Of a stretch of DNA of 7,527 nucleotides, positions 1 to 4,651 are shown in pieces; the stretch's first letter is position 1, and each line of letters opens with the position of its first letter. The translations under genes and the position numbers were made by a program. The notes under the pieces were generated by a model. That model was not told where the DNA came from. It was given only the letters and a program-made list of their open reading frames with translations, and made no database searches. This stretch comes from an uncultured Clostridia bacterium. Its GTDB lineage: Bacteria > Bacillota > Clostridia > Christensenellales > CAG-138. The stretch is taken from assembly GCA_946183765.1 (NCBI GenBank), contig CAMHDC010000055.1:1-7527 (forward strand). Reading direction: 5' to 3'.

Positions 1-97
1 GGCTTAGGAGCGAACCCTCCTGTTGGCGAGTGTGGGGGCAAAGACCAGGTCAGCCATACACCGGCATCAAACAGAAATACCAAAAGGGGAAAGTACA
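1..97. other. Upstream flank and leader of the zinc-ribbon gene
   Basis: No gene or known RNA could be recognised here. A short hairpin is possible between AGGAG (6-10) and CTCCT (17-21), but no T-run follows it, so it is not an intrinsic terminator. No convincing -35/-10 pair was found, so the promoter of the downstream gene either lies outside the window or is weak. The ribosome binding site AGGGGA (85-90) sits seven bases before the ATG at 98. Confidence 0.4.
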
Positions 98-379
98 ATG
101 TTCGAAGACAAAGTTTTGATCTGCAGGGATTGCGGCCGTGAGTTCACCTTCACCGCCGGTGAGCAGGAATTCTACGCCGAGAAGGGCTTCCAGAACGAGC
201 CCGTCCGCTGCAGGGAGTGCAGGAACAACCGCAAGAACGCTTCTCGCAGCGAGAACCGCGAGATGCATGACGCCGTTTGCGCAGAGTGCGGCGCGCCCAC
301 CAAGGTGCCCTTCCTGCCCCGGAACGACAAGCCCATCTACTGCTCCGCCTGCTACGCCAAGCATCGCGCCCAGAGATAA
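98..379 (+). CDS. Small double zinc-ribbon protein
   Basis: This 93-residue cytoplasmic protein has no signal peptide or membrane segment. It carries eight cysteines in four CxxC pairs: C9/C12 with C38/C41, and C61/C64 with C82/C85, enough for two four-cysteine zinc sites. The second half (CAECG, about 17 residues, then CSAC) is a typical zinc ribbon. Small proteins of this build are common in Clostridia and are usually annotated as zinc-ribbon domain proteins (probable zf-trcl family); their role is not established, and nucleic-acid or protein binding is a guess. The start at 98 is chosen because AGGGGA lies seven bases upstream. The frame stays open to 23, but the extra 25 residues do not resemble the family and lack a comparable ribosome site. 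It ends 55 bases from the convergent stop at 435 and shares a terminator with that operon. Confidence 0.85.
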   Translation: MFEDKVLICRDCGREFTFTAGEQEFYAEKGFQNEPVRCRECRNNRKNASRSENREMHDAVCAECGAPTKVPFLPRNDKPIYCSACYAKHRAQR

Positions 380-390
380 GCGAAAGTCAG

Positions 391-424
391 AAAAAGGACC
401 ATCCCCAGGGATGGTCCTTTTTTT
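391..424. terminator. Bidirectional intrinsic terminator
   Basis: A perfect stem pairs 395-404 with 409-418 (AGGACCATCC / GGATGGTCCT) around a four-base loop. It is extended by A391-A394 against T419-T422. The plus strand ends in a T-run (418-424) and the minus strand in five Ts (395-391), so the element can stop transcription of both the zinc-ribbon gene and the convergent operon ending at 435. Confidence 0.9.
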
Positions 425-434
425 GTGCTCGTTT

Positions 435-2984
435 TCAGTGAAGGGCACCGTCGCCGTGATGATAGACCGGATCGGTCGGCTTGGGCACCAGCTTGGAGTA
501 GCCCCAAACCAGGGCGTCTGCCCAGGTCCGTTGGCCCCCCACGGAATGCCAGTTGACGTGCTCGCCCATGAACACCATGCCTGCGGAGTTGCCGCCGTCC
601 AGGTTATAAGCCACCTGAGCGCCCTGATCGACGAAGATCTGAGCGAACTCCTCCAGGGTGTAGCCGTAGGCCCGGTTCACATCCCGGCCGTCGGACACGA
701 TGACGACGAAATGACCCGGTTCCACCATGCCCACGCCGCAGCGGGGGTTCTCCCTAGCCACCCGGTGCTTGCCCGCATCCGGATTCACCTTGCCGTTCTC
801 CACCAGGATGGGGCCGAAGCTGAAGGCCGAGAGCACGCCGCTGTCCAGTAGATCCAGGCCCGAGACCTCCCGGGGATGATACACGTGCATGGCAAGATCG
901 TCTCCGATGACCATGGTGGCGTCCCCGTACTTCTCGGAATAGAGGATGCCGTTGCGGATCAGGATGCCCTTCCAGGACAGGTCCGCGTTGTTCACGTTGT
1001 CGCCGGTGACGGCCAGCACCGCCCGATAGTTCCGGGCCATGCGCCAGGGCGGGTCCACGGGCTGGGCCTCCGGATGGCGGCTGGACACCACGGCGCGGAA
1101 GCTGTTCACGCCCCGCATGCGCACGTGGGCGACATACTTCCAGTAGGGATGGTTCTGCCGCTCGACGGTGATCTCCCGATCGATGATGACGGAAAGAATG
1201 TCCGAGCGATACTCCCAGTGGCCGTTGTCGTAGTCCTGGATCACCACCTCCGCCGGGTCTTCCGGCTGCCGGAAATACTGATCGTTGGGATCGGGCGTGG
1301 GGGTAGGGGTCGGCGTGGCCGTGGGCACAGGGGTATCGGTGGGCGCCGGGGTGTCCGTCGGCGCCGGAGTGGGCGTATCGGTGGGCGCCGGGGTGTCCGT
1401 CGGCGCCGGAGTGTCCGTCGGAACCGGTGAAGGTTCCGCGGTAGGTGCGGCTTGGGCTGCCTGAGCCGATTTTGTTTCGTCGGCTTTGGGCACCAGCGAA
1501 TAGCCCACATAGGCCAGCAGGCCCGCCATGACCAGCAACAGCAGGGCAAGGGACCGGTGCTTCTTCACCAGGCACAGGGCCACGATCACGAAGACGCCGC
1601 TGGCGGCGTAGAGGGCGACGGTCCCCCAGCCCATGCCCAGGAACCCGGCGGAAGGAACATCCACCGCCGCCGGCGCTGAAGGCTCCGCCGTGGGCTCAGC
1701 GGTGGGAACGGCCGTCGGCGCGGGGGTCTGGATGGACGCCGCCACCGGCATGGCCGGCGTGGCCGTGGGCACAGCGGTGGGCTCCGGCGTAGGCGTGGGC
1801 TCCGGCGTGGCGGTGGGGATGGGCGTGGGCGCCTGATAGGCGATCATGGTCCCCAGATCGATGTGCTCAAAGAGATCGTTCTTCGCCTCGTCCTCTCCCA
1901 CCGTGGTGTAGATCAGATTGAACCGGGGGCTTTCCGGGATCACGGTCCCGTAGGAAGCTTCCGACAGATACTGAGCGTACCCCTCCCGGGCTACGTCCAC
2001 CGCCGTGCGGCCGTCATAGACGGCCAAAGGCGCGGCCCCGTTCAGCACCGTCTCTCCCTTTTGGGACACCTGATACAGCTTCTGCAGGGGCAGGGGGTCC
2101 TTGGCGGGCCGCCGGGCCACCACGTCCTGCACCAGCTTGCCCGTATATACGGAACGGGCGGCGGTGGAATCGTCCTCGGGATCGCAGGTCACCACCACCT
2201 TGGGCGCATAGGTCAGCATAAGGCTGGCCAGTTCGTATCTCAGCTCCGGTTCCTTCCAATAGGAAGGGAGCCGATCGATGCGATAGGTCAAATGGTCCTC
2301 CCGCTGCAGGAACAGGGGGATCACGTCAAGACCCATGGCATCCAAAGCGGCAAAGATCTCCTGGACCTGGTTGCCGTCGTCCCGGCCTACGTAAACCACG
2401 GCGGTCCGGATGCCGTGTTCCCCCGCGTACAGGGGCAGGAGCCCTCCCAGCATGTCCAGCTCGTCGCTGGCGCCGGACAGGATCAGCATCAGGTCCACCG
2501 GCTCCTTCTTGGGCTGGTTGACGGGCTCATGGCCCGGGGCATATACCCGCGCCTCGCAAAGGCTGATCATGGGGTAGCCGCCGGGCGGGCACTGGATCTG
2601 CACCCGGGAAGCCCCCGCCGTCGGCAGGAACATGCGGTAGGAGAGTTTGGAATAATTCTTCTCTGACAGGAGCTTTCCCTCGCTGTCGAACAGGCGGATG
2701 TGGGCGAAGCACTCGGCGCTGTACCATTGCTTCTCGTTGAACCACTGGAGCAGCACGCCGTCGGCCGCCCCCGTCCAGTCGATGGTCAGGCTTTGACCGG
2801 GCATCAGCGTGAACCGGGTGCGATAGTCGCCGTCATGCAGATAGGCAGCGGCCGCCTCCCGCCCCGCAGGCACGGTGGCCACATAGTCCAGCTCCCCTAA
2901 CCCGTCCGCAGCGGCCGCAGCAGGCAGCGCCACGCCCAGGATCAGAGTCAGCAGCAGGATGAAGATGATCGTTCGTTTTGCCAT
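435..2984 (-). CDS. Membrane-anchored fusion: degenerate PIG-L-like domain plus NAGPA-type phosphodiester glycosidase
   Basis: 849 residues. In order: signal peptide 1-26; a beta-rich domain (about 27-150) resembling the same region of the upstream protein; a PIG-L/LmbE-like fold (about 161-380); a Pro-Thr linker (385-440); two membrane segments (about 451-473 and 478-497) joined by KKHR; a second Pro-Thr linker (511-565); and a C-terminal phosphodiester glycosidase domain (about 575-832). That last domain shows FGPILVENG (723-731), R748, SDGR (764-767) and the hallmark NLDGGNS (794-800). Family members such as human NAGPA hydrolyse sugar phosphodiesters, so an extracellular role on a phosphodiester glycan is likely. 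Topology should place both globular domains outside the cell, with a short cytoplasmic turn. In the PIG-L region the HPDDE motif is replaced by GASDE (171-175) and both later histidines are missing, so deacetylase activity is not expected. The ribosome site AAGGA overlaps the stop codon of the upstream gene, indicating an operon. Confidence 0.87.
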   Translation of the reverse strand: MAKRTIIFILLLTLILGVALPAAAAADGLGELDYVATVPAGREAAAAYLHDGDYRTRFTLMPGQSLTIDWTGAADGVLLQWFNEKQWYSAECFAHIRLFDSEGKLLSEKNYSKLSYRMFLPTAGASRVQIQCPPGGYPMISLCEARVYAPGHEPVNQPKKEPVDLMLILSGASDELDMLGGLLPLYAGEHGIRTAVVYVGRDDGNQVQEIFAALDAMGLDVIPLFLQREDHLTYRIDRLPSYWKEPELRYELASLMLTYAPKVVVTCDPEDDSTAARSVYTGKLVQDVVARRPAKDPLPLQKLYQVSQKGETVLNGAAPLAVYDGRTAVDVAREGYAQYLSEASYGTVIPESPRFNLIYTTVGEDEAKNDLFEHIDLGTMIAYQAPTPIPTATPEPTPTPEPTAVPTATPAMPVAASIQTPAPTAVPTAEPTAEPSAPAAVDVPSAGFLGMGWGTVALYAASGVFVIVALCLVKKHRSLALLLLVMAGLLAYVGYSLVPKADETKSAQAAQAAPTAEPSPVPTDTPAPTDTPAPTDTPTPAPTDTPAPTDTPVPTATPTPTPTPDPNDQYFRQPEDPAEVVIQDYDNGHWEYRSDILSVIIDREITVERQNHPYWKYVAHVRMRGVNSFRAVVSSRHPEAQPVDPPWRMARNYRAVLAVTGDNVNNADLSWKGILIRNGILYSEKYGDATMVIGDDLAMHVYHPREVSGLDLLDSGVLSAFSFGPILVENGKVNPDAGKHRVARENPRCGVGMVEPGHFVVIVSDGRDVNRAYGYTLEEFAQIFVDQGAQVAYNLDGGNSAGMVFMGEHVNWHSVGGQRTWADALVWGYSKLVPKPTDPVYHHGDGALH
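1333..1413 (-). repeat. 42-bp-period tandem repeat in the second Pro-Thr linker
   Basis: Thirty-nine identical bases occur at 1333-1371 and again at 1375-1413, a period of 42 bases or 14 codons. They encode repeats of the type APTDTP in the linker between the second membrane segment and the glycosidase domain. The surrounding 1290-1454 is also Pro-Thr-rich. A multiple-of-three period means copy changes would keep the frame and alter only linker length. Confidence 0.85.
1665..1832 (-). repeat. Pro-Thr-Ala low-complexity linker
   Basis: This stretch codes residues 385-440 of the fusion protein, built from TP, EPT and AVPT units. It separates the PIG-L-like domain from the first membrane segment and probably serves as an extended stalk or spacer outside the membrane. 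Confidence 0.75.
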
Positions 2985-2987
2985 ATA

Positions 2988-3000
2988 GGTGCGTTCCTTA
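2988..3000 (-). promoter_or_regulatory. Ribosome binding site overlapping upstream stop codon
   Basis: Read on the minus strand, TAAGGAAC holds both the TAA stop of the deacetylase gene (3000-2998) and the AAGGA ribosome site of the fusion gene, ten bases before its ATG. Only 13 bases separate the two genes, so translation is probably coupled and the two proteins made from one transcript. Confidence 0.7.
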
Positions 3001-4554
3001 TCTTTTCCTGGCTCGGACGGTGCGGATGAGTATGAAGCCCAGGGCGATGCCCAGCAGCAGCATGACGGCGCCGGCCAACGCCTGGCTCATGCCGAAGCTT
3101 TCCGGAGCCGGGACCGCCGTGGGGGCGAGCGTCTCAACGGGCGTCGCCGTGGGCGTGTCCGTGGGTACCGGCGTCGCCGTGGGTGTGGGCGTGGGCGTGG
3201 GGGTCGGGGTAGGCGTGGGGGTGGGGGTAGGCGTGGGCGTAGGTTCCGGCGTGGGGGAAGGCGTGGGCGTGGCGTTCAGGATGACCTCCGCCAGATCGTT
3301 GTGCTCGATGTGCTCGAACATGTCGCTGCCCGTGTCCTCGCCCACCGCGGTGTACGCAAGGCCGAAGCGCCGCATATCGGAATATCCGGCGGTATCGTTC
3401 TTTGGGCGATAGGCATATCGGTGTTGGGACACGTCCTCCTGATAGGCCTGCCATGCCACCTGGAAGGCGGTCATGCCGCCGTAGGCTTCCAGAGGCGCGT
3501 TCGTATCCAGCATGATCCGGCCGTCCTGTGCCAGATGCTGGTACAGCTTCTTTACCTCCCAGGTGCCGTATTCCGCTGCGGATTCGGGATCGAATTCCGG
3601 GTCTTTGGCCAGCTCCACGGCTTCGAAGGCAGCCCTGGCGCCGACGATATGCTGCCAGTGGCCGTACTCTCCTTTCACCGGATCCTGGGTCACCACCACC
3701 AGGGGCTTCACCTGCCGGTACAGCCGGGCGATGGCCGCCGCCACGTCCGACTGCTTGTAATACTTATCCTTGATCCACTGAGCTTCGGTGGTATACACGT
3801 CCTTGAATCCCAGGAAGAAGGGCATATTGGTCACCCCTGCCGCCCAGACGCTGTTGATGGCCTCGTGGACCCGGCCCCAGCTGGGGCTGGTCAAATAGGC
3901 GAAGGCGCCCGTATAGCCCTGTTCCGCCCCGTAGATGGGGTAGACGCCGCCCAGGAAGATCCATTCATCGTCGGGATGGGTGCCGATGATCAGAAAGTCC
4001 GTCCGCTCCACGGAGGGCTCCATGATGGGGTACTTGTCCGGGAGACGGCCCGGGCCCAGGATGCTCATCTCGCAGATGCTGAACACGCTCCGGGCGACCA
4101 CGTCTACGGAACAGCAGCCTTCCTCCAGATACACCGGTCCGCCCAGCCGTTCTAACAGCACCTCAGCGGAGAGCAGGAGCTGGCCCGCCCGGTCGTACTG
4201 TCTGAGCTCGAAGATCGCGTCCCGGATGGTGAGGGGGAACGGGGAATCCTCCCAACCTTCCCGGCCCATGCCCAGGCGGAAATAAAGGATGTTCATGGGG
4301 ATATCGCCGGTGCGGGACCGAACGCGCAGCACGTCATCGGGATGCAGGATGGCGTGGGTTTGCAGATTTCCGTCGTGGGCATAGAGAGCGATGATCGCTT
4401 TGTTGCTGGGCTCAAAAAGAAACGCCTTGGTGATGTTCGCCGCCTCCGGTTCCGGCTCCTCACCCTCCGCTTGCACGGGAACGATGCACAACAACAGCAG
4501 CATCGACAGGCAAAGGATCCAGGGAATCAGACGTCTTTTCTTCATGGAGCGCAT
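2998..4554 (-). CDS. Secreted, membrane-anchored PIG-L/LmbE-family deacetylase
   Basis: 518 residues. A signal peptide (about 1-29, ending VQA) is followed by a beta-rich domain (about 38-170) and a PIG-L domain (about 183-420). A Thr-Pro stalk (429-472) then leads to a C-terminal membrane helix (about 490-512) followed by basic RTVRARKR. This is a surface-anchored layout with the enzyme outside the cell. PIG-L enzymes are metal-dependent N-deacetylases, classically acting on GlcNAc-containing substrates. The site is intact: HPDDE at 193-197 and HWQH at 299-302. By analogy with MshB, H193, D196 and H302 would bind the metal and D195 act as base. A strong AGGAGG (4563-4558) lies only three bases before this ATG but twelve before a second in-frame ATG at 4545, which would give MKKRR, an ordinary signal-peptide start; either may be used. 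It is the first gene of the minus-strand operon. The substrate is unknown. Confidence 0.87.
   Translation of the reverse strand: MRSMKKRRLIPWILCLSMLLLLCIVPVQAEGEEPEPEAANITKAFLFEPSNKAIIALYAHDGNLQTHAILHPDDVLRVRSRTGDIPMNILYFRLGMGREGWEDSPFPLTIRDAIFELRQYDRAGQLLLSAEVLLERLGGPVYLEEGCCSVDVVARSVFSICEMSILGPGRLPDKYPIMEPSVERTDFLIIGTHPDDEWIFLGGVYPIYGAEQGYTGAFAYLTSPSWGRVHEAINSVWAAGVTNMPFFLGFKDVYTTEAQWIKDKYYKQSDVAAAIARLYRQVKPLVVVTQDPVKGEYGHWQHIVGARAAFEAVELAKDPEFDPESAAEYGTWEVKKLYQHLAQDGRIMLDTNAPLEAYGGMTAFQVAWQAYQEDVSQHRYAYRPKNDTAGYSDMRRFGLAYTAVGEDTGSDMFEHIEHNDLAEVILNATPTPSPTPEPTPTPTPTPTPTPTPTPTPTPTATPVPTDTPTATPVETLAPTAVPAPESFGMSQALAGAVMLLLGIALGFILIRTVRARKR
3139..3270 (-). repeat. Thr-Pro dipeptide repeat stalk
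   Basis: Residues 429-472 of the deacetylase are nearly pure Thr-Pro, with occasional Ser, Glu, Ala, Val and Asp. The stretch links the catalytic domain to the membrane anchor and probably spans the cell wall. Simple repeats of this kind can change length by slippage without breaking the frame. Confidence 0.85.
3181..3237 (+). other. Potential G-quadruplex tract on the plus strand
   Basis: The plus strand, which is the template strand of the deacetylase gene, carries at least eight runs of three or more Gs separated by short spacers (for example 3181-3183, 3187-3189, 3193-3195, 3199-3203, 3206-3209, 3223-3227, 3235-3237). This fits the usual G-quadruplex pattern. It arises from Thr-Pro codons, so it may be only a by-product of the protein repeat. 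Confidence 0.5.
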
Positions 4555-4578
4555 TTTCCTCCTATTATCGTTCTTATG

Positions 4579-4607
4579 AGTATAGCTTTTTTTCTCTGTC
4601 GAATCAA
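4579..4607 (-). promoter_or_regulatory. Promoter of the deacetylase-glycosidase operon
   Basis: On the minus strand TTGATT (4607-4602) and TATACT (4584-4579) are spaced by exactly 17 bases, a good sigma-A-type promoter. Transcription would start near 4572, giving a leader of about 18 bases that contains AGGAGG. The spacer is A-rich. Confidence 0.75.
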
Positions 4608-4614
4608 GTGCATA

Positions 4615-4643
4615 TTGACATTTTCATGGGGATGACTCAAAAT
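4615..4643 (+). promoter_or_regulatory. Probable promoter of the RCC1-glycosidase gene
   Basis: A perfect TTGACA (4615-4620) is followed after 17 bases by CAAAAT (4638-4643), matching four of six bases of the -10 consensus. The start of transcription would fall around 4649-4651, immediately before the ATG at 4652. TAGAAT (4643-4648) looks like a better -10 but would be 22 bases from TTGACA. The -35 box lies seven bases from that of the divergent operon promoter. Confidence 0.5.
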
Positions 4644-4651
4644 AGAATGGT

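Noticed and set aside
1..60. Structured RNA such as the end of SRP RNA, 6S RNA or tmRNA
   Set aside because: Only a small hairpin is visible and none of the conserved sequence blocks of these RNAs could be recognised.
23..97. N-terminal extension of the zinc-ribbon protein
   Set aside because: The frame is open, but the residues do not resemble the family and AGGGGA is well placed for the ATG at 98.
1290..1454. CRISPR-like array
   Set aside because: The repeats are in-frame Pro-Thr codons with a 42-base period and no unique spacers; they are a protein linker.
4321..4344. HPDD sequence at residues 71-74 of the deacetylase as a second active site
   Set aside because: It lies in the N-terminal beta-rich domain, without the flanking hydrophobic strand or the later HxxH motif. 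The true site is HPDDE at 193-197 with HWQH at 299-302.
4626..4651. Upstream ATG codons (4626, 4632, 4647) as starts for the RCC1-glycosidase gene
   Set aside because: All are out of frame with the gene, and the in-frame TAG at 4643 blocks any extension.
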